A stretch of 64,000 bases of DNA, from contig NZ_FXTD01000009.1 in assembly GCF_900182635.1 (NCBI RefSeq), positions 62,001-126,000 on the forward strand. Direction: 5' to 3'. Of the stretch, positions 16,335-24,573 are shown piece by piece. Source of the DNA: Halorubrum cibi (GTDB lineage: Archaea; Halobacteriota; Halobacteria; Halobacteriales; Haloferacaceae). A program made the translations under genes and the position numbers. Position 1 is the stretch's first letter; each line of letters starts with the position of its first letter. Under the pieces are notes generated by a model. That model did no database searches and had not been told where the DNA came from. It saw only the letters and a list, made by a program, of their open reading frames with translations.

Positions 16335-16703
16335 CTACGCGTTACACTCGGCGAGCCACTCGTTGGCCCACTCGTCGATCTCGGCGAAGACGGGCGCGAG
16401 CGACTCGCCCTTGTCGGTGAGGCTGTAATAGGTCGCGACGGGAGCGTCCTCCTCCATGCGACGGTCGACGAATCCCGACTCCTGGAGGTCATCGAGCACG
16501 CGTGAGAGGGTGCGGGCGTTCGCGTCGGTCTCGCGTTTGAGTTCGTTGAACCGACGCTCGCCGTTCTGTAGCTCGTAGAGGACGACGAGCCGCCACTGTG
16601 AGCCGATCTGCTCGATCGAGTCGACGATCGGACAGGGCGTGTCCGGTGTCGCATCCGTACGTTCGGCCGCCGGGTCGGCTCCCGTGAGGTCCTGTGATGA
16701 CAT
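16335..16703 (-). CDS. HxlR-family winged-helix transcriptional regulator
   Basis: A 122-residue HxlR/DUF24 protein. The signature is Cys-Pro-Ile-Val-Asp-Ser-Ile-Glu-Gln-Ile-Gly-Ser-Gln-Trp-Arg-Leu-Val-Val-Leu-Tyr, followed by the recognition region Arg-Phe-Asn-Glu-Leu-Lys-Arg-Glu-Thr and Arg-Thr-Leu-Ser-Arg-Val-Leu-Asp-Asp-Leu. The single Cys near the N-terminus of the domain is the redox- or electrophile-sensing Cys of several family members. It is divergent from a DoxX membrane protein with only 69 bp between starts, so it probably controls that gene and itself. Confidence 0.9.
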   Translation of the reverse strand: MSSQDLTGADPAAERTDATPDTPCPIVDSIEQIGSQWRLVVLYELQNGERRFNELKRETDANARTLSRVLDDLQESGFVDRRMEEDAPVATYYSLTDKGESLAPVFAEIDEWANEWLAECNA

Positions 16704-16772
16704 CGGTGTTACCTACTAACCCATTTGTCCGGGAAGCGATATATAGGTTGCGTTCGTACACGTAGTTACACG
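16704..16772. promoter_or_regulatory. Divergent promoter and candidate HxlR operator
   Basis: The 69-bp gap holds GTTACCTACTAAC (about 16708-16720), whose ends GTTA and TAAC form an inverted repeat. It also holds a TATATA box at about 16740-16745, 27-30 bp before the DoxX ATG. The inverted repeat lies beside the regulator start, where binding would cover its promoter. Operator assignment is by position and symmetry only. Confidence 0.5.
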
Positions 16773-17222
16773 ATGTTAGCTGAATTCACGACGCTACCGC
16801 TCCAGCTCGATGCGCCGTTCGCCGGCGAACTGTTCCTGCTCGGCCGCCTGCTGTTCGGTGCGACTCTCGCGTTCATGGGACTCAACCACTTCATGGACGT
16901 CGACTCGATGGCCGGCTACGCGGAGTTCAAGGGACTTCCCGCGCCGCGCTTTTCGGTGGTCGCCTCCGGACTGCTGTTGGTTCTCGGCGGGCTCGGCGTC
17001 GCGGCCGGGGCGTTCCCCGTCCTCTCGGCGGGCGCGCTCGCGGTCTTCCTGCTCGTCTCCGCCGTGACGATGCACGACTTCTGGTCGGTCGACGACCCCG
17101 AGGAGAAACAGAACGAGATGACGGGGTTCCTCAAGAACCTGTACGGCGCCGGCGCGGCGCTCGCGCTGCTGGCCGTCGGCGGATCCGCGTGGCCGTACGC
17201 GGTCGGGTTCGGCCTCTTCTAG
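16773..17222 (+). CDS. DoxX family membrane protein
   Basis: A 149-residue four-helix membrane protein of the DoxX family. Helix 1 ends in Leu-Ala-Phe-Met-Gly-Leu-Asn-His-Phe-Met, followed by the loop Gly-Tyr-Ala-Glu-Phe-Lys-Gly-Leu-Pro-Ala-Pro. Helices 2-4 follow with a Met-His-Asp-Phe-Trp loop. DoxX proteins in bacteria act with superoxide dismutase or thiol systems; the haloarchaeal role is not established. The ATG at 16773 is preferred because the TATATA box places the transcript start there; in-frame codons upstream lie in the promoter. It is probably under the divergent HxlR regulator. Confidence 0.85.
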   Translation: MLAEFTTLPLQLDAPFAGELFLLGRLLFGATLAFMGLNHFMDVDSMAGYAEFKGLPAPRFSVVASGLLLVLGGLGVAAGAFPVLSAGALAVFLLVSAVTMHDFWSVDDPEEKQNEMTGFLKNLYGAGAALALLAVGGSAWPYAVGFGLF

Positions 17223-17330
17223 GCTGCCTCGCCTCACCCCGTCCCGCCTCGTCTCGCTTCCGCTCGTTCGATCGCTCGCGAACCGACCTTTCTCGCCAAC
17301 GCCTTTCACGGTGGACGTTCACGTTCCGCT

Positions 17331-17813
17331 ATGGGAGACGCGCCACCGACCACGGGGCTACACCACGTGACGAACATCTGTACGGACATGGAGGAAACCG
17401 TCGCGTTCTACGAGGACGTCCTCGGCTGGCACACGGTCAAGCGGACCCAGAACTACGACGATCCGGGGACGCCCCACTACTACTTCTCGCCGACGCCCGA
17501 GGGCGAGCCCGGCACCAACGTCACGTACTTCGAGTACCCGGACTCGCGGGGAAACCCAGGACCCGGCGCGAGCCACCACTTCGCGTTCGGCGTCGAAGAC
17601 GAGGAGACGCTCCGCGAGTGGCGGTCGCACCTGCGCGATCGGGGCGTCAACGTCTCGGAGGTGAAAGACCGCACCTACTTCAAGAGCATCTACTTCAGCG
17701 ACCCCGACGGACTCGTCTTCGAGCTGGCGACCGGCGGACCCGGATTCACCCGCGACGAGGACGAACCCGGCTCCGAGGAGATTGACCCCTTCGATCGAGG
17801 GTACTCCGGATAG
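17331..17813 (+). CDS. VOC superfamily (glyoxalase/dioxygenase-like) protein
   Basis: A 160-residue vicinal-oxygen-chelate protein with two beta-alpha-beta-beta-beta modules. Metal-ligand positions are intact: His in Gly-Leu-His-His-Val-Thr near residue 11, His in Ser-His-His-Phe-Ala-Phe near 84, and Glu in Val-Phe-Glu-Leu-Ala-Thr near 140. The pattern Phe-Tyr-Glu-Asp-Val-Leu-Gly-Trp-His-Thr-Val-Lys-Arg-Thr resembles the N-terminal half of ring-cleaving hydroquinone dioxygenase-like proteins (PcpA/LinE type). Substrate unknown. An AT-rich stretch (17824-17840) follows the gene and may end its transcript. Confidence 0.8.
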   Translation: MGDAPPTTGLHHVTNICTDMEETVAFYEDVLGWHTVKRTQNYDDPGTPHYYFSPTPEGEPGTNVTYFEYPDSRGNPGPGASHHFAFGVEDEETLREWRSHLRDRGVNVSEVKDRTYFKSIYFSDPDGLVFELATGGPGFTRDEDEPGSEEIDPFDRGYSG

Positions 17814-17865
17814 CGGCGACGGGCATTATATAATATAAGGTATCGGTATCTCTTTTCACGAAGCG

Positions 17866-17871
17866 TTAATA
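17866..17871 (+). promoter_or_regulatory. TATA box of the 39-residue gene
   Basis: TTAATA centred about 29 bp before the ATG at 17898, consistent with a leaderless transcript. It supports the small gene being expressed. Confidence 0.5.
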
Positions 17872-17897
17872 CGCGGATCCGCGCTACTGCCGCCACC

Positions 17898-18017
17898 ATG
17901 ACCGACGCCGACCGCGACACGATGAAGGACGTCACACACACCGCCCCGAACGACACTTCGGCACGGGCCGTCTGGGAGCGAGGCCGGGTTCCGGTCGAAG
18001 AGGAAGAAGAGGAGTAG
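17898..18017 (+). CDS. 39-residue haloarchaeal protein
   Basis: A short acidic protein: Met-Thr-Asp-Ala-Asp-Arg-Asp-Thr-Met-Lys-Asp-Val, a central Thr-Ala-Pro-Asn-Asp segment, Val-Trp-Glu-Arg-Gly and a seven-residue run of mostly Glu. I recall similar tiny haloarchaeal proteins sharing Thr-Met-Lys-Asp-Val and Pro-Asn-Asp, so this is probably a real gene of unknown function. It has its own TATA box at leaderless spacing, and its stop codon abuts the stop of the convergent membrane-protein gene with no gap. Confidence 0.65.
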   Translation: MTDADRDTMKDVTHTAPNDTSARAVWERGRVPVEEEEEE

Positions 18018-18911
18018 TCAGCCGTCGCTACGTTTCCCGTCTTTCTCCTCTCCCGTCCCCTCACTCGGATCGGACGACTCCGCCGCCGGCGATTTCACCG
18101 CCGACTCCGCCGACGGTTCCCGTCCAAGCATCGCCAGAAGCGAGGACCACGCCTCGGTTCTGTCGGCCCCCTTCGAGAGTTGGACACCGTCGAACGACGC
18201 CGCCGCGTGTCTCGTCTCCGGGCCGAGGTGGTCCATGTGCGCGGCTATCCAGGTGAATCCGCCGCCGAGGACCGTCAGGACGGCAAAAGAGACCCACGAC
18301 TCCGCCGCCGAGAGCCCGGCCGCGCCGACCGCGACGCCGGCGACCACGTAGACGAACGCGAGGAAGACGAGGAGCACCGTCACCGTCGCGAGCAGGTCGT
18401 TGACGGCGGTGACTCGGGCGTTGTAGTCGATCCACTCGGCGTAGCTACGGAGCAGGCGCTCGTCGAATCCGGGCGTCGTCGATCCCGCGTCATCGGCGTC
18501 CCGGTCCTCGACGTCCACGGGCGATCCTCGCTCCCGTTCGGCCGCGATCATCGCGTCCACGTCCGCGATGCTCAACCCGCCGCGGAGGTCGGAGGCGGTG
18601 TAGGTGACCGCGGCTAGTCCCGTCGAGACGAGAAGCAGCAGCCCGCCGGCGAGCGTGAACGGGTTGAGGAACCCGCCGAGGTCGACCTCTGTCTGGACCA
18701 CGATCGACCCGCCGGTGACGACGATCCCGATGAGCACGAGGTTGGCTTTGAGGATCTCGATGGCCTTGGTGTCGATCTCGCGAAGCCGTTCGACCTGATA
18801 GGTGAACGTCGTCCGCAACTCCTCGCGGGCCGTCGCGGCGACCGCGGGATCGATGTCCGGGCCGGACTCGCAGTCGGGAGCGTGCTGGTCGTTCCCACTG
18901 CCCTCCGTCAT
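18018..18911 (-). CDS. Four-helix membrane protein of unknown function
   Basis: A 297-residue protein. An N-terminal region of about 50 residues contains Glu-Arg-Leu-Arg-Glu-Ile-Asp-Thr-Lys-Ala-Ile-Glu-Ile-Leu-Lys-Ala-Asn, probably an amphipathic helix leading into the membrane. Two helix pairs follow (about 56-72 and 80-105, then 178-200 and 206-225), separated by an acidic loop of about 60 residues. The C-terminus is polar. The Ile-Asp-x-Lys-Ala plus paired-helix layout recalls membrane sensors or effectors of cytoplasmic signalling systems, but I cannot place it in a named family. Confidence 0.7.
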   Translation of the reverse strand: MTEGSGNDQHAPDCESGPDIDPAVAATAREELRTTFTYQVERLREIDTKAIEILKANLVLIGIVVTGGSIVVQTEVDLGGFLNPFTLAGGLLLLVSTGLAAVTYTASDLRGGLSIADVDAMIAAERERGSPVDVEDRDADDAGSTTPGFDERLLRSYAEWIDYNARVTAVNDLLATVTVLLVFLAFVYVVAGVAVGAAGLSAAESWVSFAVLTVLGGGFTWIAAHMDHLGPETRHAAASFDGVQLSKGADRTEAWSSLLAMLGREPSAESAVKSPAAESSDPSEGTGEEKDGKRSDG

Positions 18912-19039
18912 GGCGGGATCGTACTCAAGAGGGCCGGGTAAGCCTGTCGACGCCTCGTTTTCGACGCTGAGAGGGGTAACGAGACGATCTCACCGGGGAA
19001 ACGAGGGCGGAGTCCCCGTGTTGGCGGCGGGAAAACGCT

Positions 19040-20104
19040 TCACTCGGTCCGGGACGTCTCCGTGCCCGGCTCCCGTGGTGGGAGGTAAAACGACACGGTG
19101 TTTCCACGAGAGCCCCGTTCGATGTCGAGTTCCCCGCCGAGAGACTCGATACACCACTTCATTACGAACAGGCCGAGTCCCGACCCGTGAGACGTACTGG
19201 TGCGTCTGTTGGGATCGAACAGTCCGTCGACCTCGGCGTCCGGGATCCGTGGGTTCGCGTCGCTGACGTCGATCTCGACCCTGCCCGTGTTCGGGGAGGG
19301 GCCGATCTCGACCGTCACGCTGGGCGTGGACGTCTCCGCGTGAACGATCGCGTTCTCGAGGGCGTGTGAGATCGCGTACTCGAAGGCCCTGTCGACGTGG
19401 ATCCACATCGGGCTCCGATCGATCAGCGTGAGATCCGCCGACGGGTACTTCGCGGCGGTCGATTCGATGACGGCCTCCGTCGCGGCTCCCGCGTGACGGT
19501 ACTCGCGGTTCGCCTCGGAGTCCTCGACGGCGTGCTGGAGTTGCTTGACCGCGTCCGCGAGCCCGCCGACGCTCGCCGCCCGCGAGGCGACGGTCTCGGC
19601 CGCGTCACGGACGGTCGGCGCGTCCGACTCCTCCCGGATACGCTCGCTATAGCCGACGAGGGCGGTCACGTCGTTCCGGAGGTTGTGTCGCAGGACGCGC
19701 CAGAGTAGCTCCTCGCGATGGGTCGTCTCGTAGTGATCAGTGATGTCGCGTACCTCCGCGCGAACGCAGTCGGCACCGCCGACTCCCGCCGGTGAGAGAT
19801 GGAACTGAACCCAGACCAACTCGCCGCTCGCACGCTTGACCCGCCACCGGAATTGACGTGTCTCGCCCTCCGCAGCCGCACGAAGTCGCTCGATGAATCC
19901 CGACTCGGAGTACGAGTAGGTGTTCGCGGTGTAGCGGTTCGGCGTGATCTCACACAGGGTCGGGACCGGGTATCCGAGAACAGACGACAGCCGATCGTTC
20001 GCGTCGAGCAGCTTCCCGGAGACCGAGTCGTACAGTCCGATCCCGACGTGAAGCGTTTCGTACTCCGGCGGCAGTTCGGTGGCCGTGTCGATCTCCGACG
20101 CCAT
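19040..20104 (-). CDS. PAS-domain sensor histidine kinase
   Basis: A 354-residue soluble kinase. A PAS domain (about 15-130) contains Gly-Ile-Gly-Leu-Tyr-Asp-Ser-Val-Ser-Gly-Lys-Leu-Leu-Asp-Ala-Asn and ends with a PAC-like Val-Arg-Asp-Ile-Thr-Asp. The dimerisation helix has the haloarchaeal H-box Val-Leu-Arg-His-Asn-Leu-Arg-Asn-Asp near residue 140. The ATPase domain has an N-box (Leu-Glu-Asn-Ala-Ile-Val-His), an Asp-Ala-Asn-Pro-Arg-Ile-Pro G1-like box and Gly-Ser-Gly-Leu-Gly-Leu-Phe. No response regulator is adjacent. No transmembrane segment is visible, so it should sense a cytoplasmic signal. An 18-bp perfect palindrome lies just upstream of its promoter. Confidence 0.9.
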   Translation of the reverse strand: MASEIDTATELPPEYETLHVGIGLYDSVSGKLLDANDRLSSVLGYPVPTLCEITPNRYTANTYSYSESGFIERLRAAAEGETRQFRWRVKRASGELVWVQFHLSPAGVGGADCVRAEVRDITDHYETTHREELLWRVLRHNLRNDVTALVGYSERIREESDAPTVRDAAETVASRAASVGGLADAVKQLQHAVEDSEANREYRHAGAATEAVIESTAAKYPSADLTLIDRSPMWIHVDRAFEYAISHALENAIVHAETSTPSVTVEIGPSPNTGRVEIDVSDANPRIPDAEVDGLFDPNRRTSTSHGSGLGLFVMKWCIESLGGELDIERGSRGNTVSFYLPPREPGTETSRTE

Positions 20105-20147
20105 TCGTTGTCGGCGATTCGAACGAACGATAGATAACGGCTCCTAA

Positions 20148-20165
20148 GAGCGGTACGTACCGCTC
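20148..20165. promoter_or_regulatory. Perfect 18-bp palindrome between divergent kinase and AstE-like genes
   Basis: GAGCGGTACGTACCGCTC is self-complementary over all 18 bases. It lies about 45 bp before the kinase start, just upstream of that gene's TTATCT TATA-like box (about 20132-20137), and about 90 bp before the AstE-like start. This is the position expected of an operator for an activator of the kinase gene. No regulator is assigned. Confidence 0.5.
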
Positions 20166-20256
20166 CGTATCGCTCCCGAGCCGATTCACGACGGTTCCGG
20201 GCGCGATTCCACGCCGCCGCCCGAGGGGTTTTAGGATCGTCGTGTGACTCGATCAC

Positions 20257-21321
20257 ATGAACGACTCGCGTGCCGAGCCGGAGCCGTTCCGCTACGACGC
20301 CGAGGTCGACCCGGGTGAGAAGCGTCACGTCCGCTACGGAGTCGGCGAGACTTACCTCGGCGATCCGATCCGGATCCCCGTCACCGTGATCAACGGCGAG
20401 GGCGGCGGCCCGACCGTGTTCTTCAGCGCCGGGATCCACGGCGACGAGCTCAACGGCGTCAAGGTCGTCCAGGAGATAGCCGACCGGTACGAGCCGGGCG
20501 AACTCCACGGGACGCTCGTCTGTCTCCACGCGTGTAACGTCCCGGCCTTCGAGGCCCAACAGCGGTACACGCCGATCTACGACCAGGACATGAACCGGTC
20601 GTTCCCCGGCAGGGAGGGCGCGAACACGACCGAGCGGATGGCTCACGAGATCTACCGCCGGTTCGTCTCGCCGTGTGACCTCGGGCTCGACTTCCACACG
20701 TCGACCCGGAATCGGACGACGATCTATCACGCGCGCGCCGACCTCGAGGACCCCGACGTCTCGCGGCTCGCCCGCGCGTTCGCCACCAACGTGGTCCTCT
20801 ACGGCGAGGGCGACGCGGGCTCGCTACGGTCCGTGGCGACCGCCGACGGGATCCCGACGGTCACCGTCGAGATGGGGCGGGCACACCGATTCCAGCGCAC
20901 TCTGATCGAGAAGGCCTTGGAGGGCGTCGAGAGCGTCCTCGCGGAGTACGGCGTCCTCCCGGACGAGCCGGTCCACTGGCCGGGGTGGTACGAATCGACC
21001 GCCGCCGACGCCACCAAGCGGTGGCTCCGCGCCGACGCCGGCGGGCTCGTCGAGATGGAGTGGGGGCCGTACCCGCTCGTCCACGAGGACGACCCGATAT
21101 GTACGGTGACGAACCACTTCAAGACCGAGGAGCGCGTCGTCCGCGCGCCCTTCGACGGGCTGATCCTCGGGGCGTTAGAGAACCCCGTGGCGGCACCCGG
21201 CCACCCCCTCTGTCACCTCCTCGGGTTGGACCGCGAGACGAAACGCGAGATCGAACGGGAGATCGACCGCGGGGAGTTCGACGGCTACCGCGCCCACGGC
21301 GACGCCTGGGCGGACGACTAG
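20257..21321 (+). CDS. Succinylglutamate desuccinylase/aspartoacylase-family zinc hydrolase
   Basis: A 354-residue M14-like deacylase. Zinc ligands: His and Glu in Gly-Ile-His-Gly-Asp-Glu near residue 68 and His in Asp-Phe-His-Thr-Ser near 149. Asp-Met-Asn-Arg-Ser-Phe-Pro-Gly near 118 binds the substrate carboxylate, and Val-Glu-Met-Gly near 207 supplies the catalytic Glu. The C-terminal beta-sandwich domain (Val-Arg-Ala-Pro-Phe-Asp-Gly) is typical of AstE/AspA relatives. Such enzymes remove acyl groups from N-acyl amino acids; the substrate here is unknown. A TTTTAGG TATA box at about 20229-20235 gives leaderless spacing to the ATG. Confidence 0.88.
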   Translation: MNDSRAEPEPFRYDAEVDPGEKRHVRYGVGETYLGDPIRIPVTVINGEGGGPTVFFSAGIHGDELNGVKVVQEIADRYEPGELHGTLVCLHACNVPAFEAQQRYTPIYDQDMNRSFPGREGANTTERMAHEIYRRFVSPCDLGLDFHTSTRNRTTIYHARADLEDPDVSRLARAFATNVVLYGEGDAGSLRSVATADGIPTVTVEMGRAHRFQRTLIEKALEGVESVLAEYGVLPDEPVHWPGWYESTAADATKRWLRADAGGLVEMEWGPYPLVHEDDPICTVTNHFKTEERVVRAPFDGLILGALENPVAAPGHPLCHLLGLDRETKREIEREIDRGEFDGYRAHGDAWADD

Positions 21322-21408
21322 GAGAGGCGACGATGGGATCCGCCGGACGTTCTCGCGGTTGATACCCACGGGCGTGGGTTTAACCCGGCCCCCGCCGGAC
21401 CCGAGCCC

Positions 21409-22434
21409 ATGATAGAGGTCGCGGGCCTCGAGAAGACCTACGGCGGGTTCTCGGCGGTCGTCGACAGCACCTTCTCGGTCGAGGACGGCGAGGTGTTCGG
21501 GATCGTCGGTCCGAACGGCGCCGGCAAGACGACGACGCTGAAGATGCTTTCGGGGCTGATAGAACCCACCTCCGGCGAGGCTCGCGTCGCCGGATACGAC
21601 TCCACCGAGTCGGCGATGCGCCACCACCTCGGATTCCTTCCGGAGGAGTCGCCGCTGTACGAGGAGATGACGGCGACGTCGTACCTCCAGTTCTTCGCCG
21701 ACCTCTACGAGGTTCCCCGGTCGGTCGCCGACGAGCGGATCGAGCGCGCGCTCGACCGGCTCGACCTCGACCACCGCGACCGCCGGCTCGGCGACGTCTC
21801 GAAGGGGATGAAACGGAAGGTTGCCATCGCGCGGTCGCTGGTGAACGACCCCGACGTGTTGGTGTACGACGAGCCCGCCTCCGGGCTCGATCCGGTGACG
21901 ACGAACTCGGTGCTGGAGTTCACCCGCGAACTCAGGGAGGCGGGGAAGACCGTCGTGTTCTCGGCGCACAACCTGTATCACGTCGAGTCGGTCTGCGACC
22001 GCGTCGTCATCATGAACGAGGGGCGGATCGTCGCCCGCGGCACCGTCGACGGGATCCGCGAGCGACACGGCGAGACGACCTACCACGTGTACACCGACGT
22101 GCCGCCGGAGGTCGGCTCGGGAGCGACCGCCGTCGACGCGAACGCGATCGGGGACGCCGAGGAGGTCGGCGACCGCTACCGCACGGTCGTGCCGTCGATG
22201 GACGCGGTCGAGCGGGTTCGGGAGATCGTCTCGGACGCCGGCGGAACCGTGGTGGACATCCGCACCCGGGAGCCGAGCCTCGAGGACGTGTTCCTCGACA
22301 TCGTGGGTCGACCGATGCCCGGTCGCCGTGGCGGCGCGGAGAGCGACGGAGCCGACCGCGACGCCGCGTCGCCCGAGGGCGGCGACCGAGGTCCCGACGA
22401 CCGGACGGAGGCGGCACCGAGCGAGGGGACCTGA
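21409..22434 (+). CDS. ABC transporter ATP-binding protein (ABC-2 exporter)
   Basis: A 341-residue nucleotide-binding subunit. Walker A is Gly-Pro-Asn-Gly-Ala-Gly-Lys-Thr-Thr near residue 38; the signature reads Val-Ser-Lys-Gly-Met-Lys-Arg-Lys, a known variant in NatA/YhaQ-like exporters. Walker B is Val-Leu-Val-Tyr-Asp-Glu-Pro-Ala-Ser-Gly-Leu-Asp-Pro. About 40 acidic residues follow the domain. The TATA box TTTAACC (21380-21386) lies 27 bp before the ATG. Its stop abuts the GTG of the first permease gene, so it energises the two downstream permeases as one exporter. Confidence 0.93.
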   Translation: MIEVAGLEKTYGGFSAVVDSTFSVEDGEVFGIVGPNGAGKTTTLKMLSGLIEPTSGEARVAGYDSTESAMRHHLGFLPEESPLYEEMTATSYLQFFADLYEVPRSVADERIERALDRLDLDHRDRRLGDVSKGMKRKVAIARSLVNDPDVLVYDEPASGLDPVTTNSVLEFTRELREAGKTVVFSAHNLYHVESVCDRVVIMNEGRIVARGTVDGIRERHGETTYHVYTDVPPEVGSGATAVDANAIGDAEEVGDRYRTVVPSMDAVERVREIVSDAGGTVVDIRTREPSLEDVFLDIVGRPMPGRRGGAESDGADRDAASPEGGDRGPDDRTEAAPSEGT

Positions 22435-24573
22435 GTGATCCGCCGCGCGGATCGGGCGGTTCGGCGGGTCACGCGTCGATCCCGGCGCGTCGTTCGGGTC
22501 GCCAGGTGGGAGGCGTCGCGGGCGACGGGCGAAGTCGACCGCCGGACCGTGCTGGTCGCTCTGTCGCTCCTCGCCGTCGCCGGCGGCGTCCTCGGCGCGG
22601 GTGCGGCGACCGACGCCGTGGGACTCGACGTGGACCGGGACGTCTACCGAGTCGGCGTCGACCCGGCGTCGCCGTACGCGGACGCGGTCGAGTCGGAGCC
22701 CGCCCTGACCGCCGTACCGATCGAGGAGGCGAGGCTCGGAACGACGGCGGACCTGATCGTTCGGGGAGTGCGAGGCGGCGGAGGCGACTTGGCCGACGAT
22801 CCGGCAGACGTCTTCGTCCGCGCGGTCGACACGCCGAAAGGCGAGGCGGCCGCCGCGTCGTTCCGGGAGGCGGTCGACGCCCACAACGAGCGGTTGATGG
22901 CCGCGGAGCCGAACGAGACCGCCGCGTTTCCGGTCGTCGTCACGCTCCGATACGCGAGCCGCGGATCGGCACTCGACGAGGGGTCGACCTTCGGCGACGC
23001 CTCGACGACCGGTGACGGTGGAAGCGGTGACGGTGGGAGCGGTGACACCGGAACCGCGGGCGACGACGGGAGTGGGGACGGCGGGAGCGGAGACGGAGGC
23101 GACGACGAAAGCGGTGGAAGCGAGGCCGCCGCCGGCGACGGTTCCGGAACCGGGGGCGGATCGGAATCGGATGACTCGGACAGGGAAGGGGACGCGGACG
23201 GCGACGGAGACGCGAACGCAGGCGAAGACGCGAGCGAGGGTGACGGGTCGGGTGGAGGCGGCGGGTGGTGGCCCTTCGGCGGCGACGACGAATCCGGCGG
23301 CCTCGCCGTCCCCTCGATCGGCGGCGGGGCGTTCGGCGCCGACTCGACCGGGTCGCCCGGATCGATCACGCCGCCGTTCCCGTTCGCGTCGCTCGTGTTG
23401 GCGTTCGCGTTCCTCGTCCCGATGAACTTCCTCGCGCAGGCGTACGGTTCGTCGGTGCTCGAGGAACGGACCAATCGGCGGGGCGAACCGCTGCTCGTCA
23501 CCCCGCTGTCGCCGACCGAGATCGTCGCGGGCAAGACGCTTCCCTACGTCGCGGTCGCTGTCGCGGTCACCTCCCTCATCGCCCTCGCCGTCGGCGGCGG
23601 CGCGGTCTCCGTGCTCGCGGTCCTCCCGATCGCGGCGACGTTCCTCGCCGCCACCTTCGTCGGCGCGGTGTTCGCGCGGTCGTTCAAGGAGCTCACCTTC
23701 GTCACGGTCGCGGTGAGCGTCCTCCTCACCTCCTACGCGTTCGTGCCCGCGATCTTCACGAACGTCACGCCCGTCGCGCTGATCTCGCCGCTCACGCTCG
23801 TCGTCTTCGACCTTCAGGGGGAGGCGGTCTCGATCGGGGAGTTCCTGTTCGCGACGGGGCCGACCGCGATCGCCGCCACCCTTCTCTTCGGGCTCGGACT
23901 CGGCGTCTACCGCGAGGAGGACCTCTTCACCCAGAAGCCGGTGACGCGCAAGTTCCTCGACGCGCTCGCGGTCCGGCTCTCGGCGGTCGGCGAGGGCGTC
24001 CACGAGTCGCCGCCGACGGGGATCGCGGCCCGGATCCCGGGCCGGGCGCGCGGACTCGTCGCGGTCGCGTTCCTCACGGCGTGTACGATCCCGTTCGTCT
24101 TCGTCGCGGAGTTGCTCGCGGTCGCGATCCTGTTCGCGCTGCCCGTCACCGTCTCGATCCCCGTCCTGCTCGTCGTCATCGCGTTCATCGAGGAGCTCGC
24201 CAAGAGCGTCCACCTCTACGCCGGGTTCGAACGCGGCGTCCTCGCGCGGACCGACCGGGTCGCGCTCGCGGTCGGGCTCGCCTCCGGGCTCGGCTTCTTC
24301 CTCGCGGAGAAGGCGACCGCGGTCGTCCAGGCGGTCGGGCTCACGGAGCTGTACGTCGGCCGGGCCGCCTTCGGCTCCGTCGCGGGCGTCTCGGGGCTCT
24401 CCCCGCTCCTCCTCGCCGGGCTCTTCCTCGCGCCGCTCGCGCTCCACGGGGCCACGGCGACGCTGTCGGCCGTCGGCGCGCGGCGGGACCGGACGAAGTA
24501 CGCCCTCGCGCTCGCGGCCGCGACGCTGCTTCACGCCGCGTACAACTTCGGGGTGGTGAGCCTCCATGGGTAG
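22435..24573 (+). CDS. ABC-2 permease fused to a PrsW-like intramembrane protease domain
   Basis: A 712-residue fusion. Residues 1-180 hold one membrane anchor and an extracellular domain. Residues 182-310 are a Gly/Ser/Asp low-complexity spacer. Residues 315-500 are an ABC-2 permease core with Leu-Glu-Glu-Arg-Thr-Asn-Arg-Arg-Gly-Glu-Pro-Leu-Leu-Val-Thr-Pro-Leu. The C-terminus (540-712) has all PrsW/M82 motifs: Glu-Glu-Leu-Ala-Lys at 586-590, Gly-Phe-Phe-Leu-Ala-Glu at 620-625, His671 and His700 with Asn704. PrsW proteases cleave membrane-embedded substrates by intramembrane or site-1 proteolysis. The start is GTG directly after the ATPase stop; the end overlaps the next permease by 8 bp. Confidence 0.85.
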   Translation: MIRRADRAVRRVTRRSRRVVRVARWEASRATGEVDRRTVLVALSLLAVAGGVLGAGAATDAVGLDVDRDVYRVGVDPASPYADAVESEPALTAVPIEEARLGTTADLIVRGVRGGGGDLADDPADVFVRAVDTPKGEAAAASFREAVDAHNERLMAAEPNETAAFPVVVTLRYASRGSALDEGSTFGDASTTGDGGSGDGGSGDTGTAGDDGSGDGGSGDGGDDESGGSEAAAGDGSGTGGGSESDDSDREGDADGDGDANAGEDASEGDGSGGGGGWWPFGGDDESGGLAVPSIGGGAFGADSTGSPGSITPPFPFASLVLAFAFLVPMNFLAQAYGSSVLEERTNRRGEPLLVTPLSPTEIVAGKTLPYVAVAVAVTSLIALAVGGGAVSVLAVLPIAATFLAATFVGAVFARSFKELTFVTVAVSVLLTSYAFVPAIFTNVTPVALISPLTLVVFDLQGEAVSIGEFLFATGPTAIAATLLFGLGLGVYREEDLFTQKPVTRKFLDALAVRLSAVGEGVHESPPTGIAARIPGRARGLVAVAFLTACTIPFVFVAELLAVAILFALPVTVSIPVLLVVIAFIEELAKSVHLYAGFERGVLARTDRVALAVGLASGLGFFLAEKATAVVQAVGLTELYVGRAAFGSVAGVSGLSPLLLAGLFLAPLALHGATATLSAVGARRDRTKYALALAAATLLHAAYNFGVVSLHG

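Noticed and set aside
22978-23365. Frameshift or foreign insert in the first ABC-2 permease because of Gly/Asp/Ser repeats
   Set aside because: The frame stays open with haloarchaeal codon use and the same kind of acidic linker occurs in other proteins here; it is a spacer.
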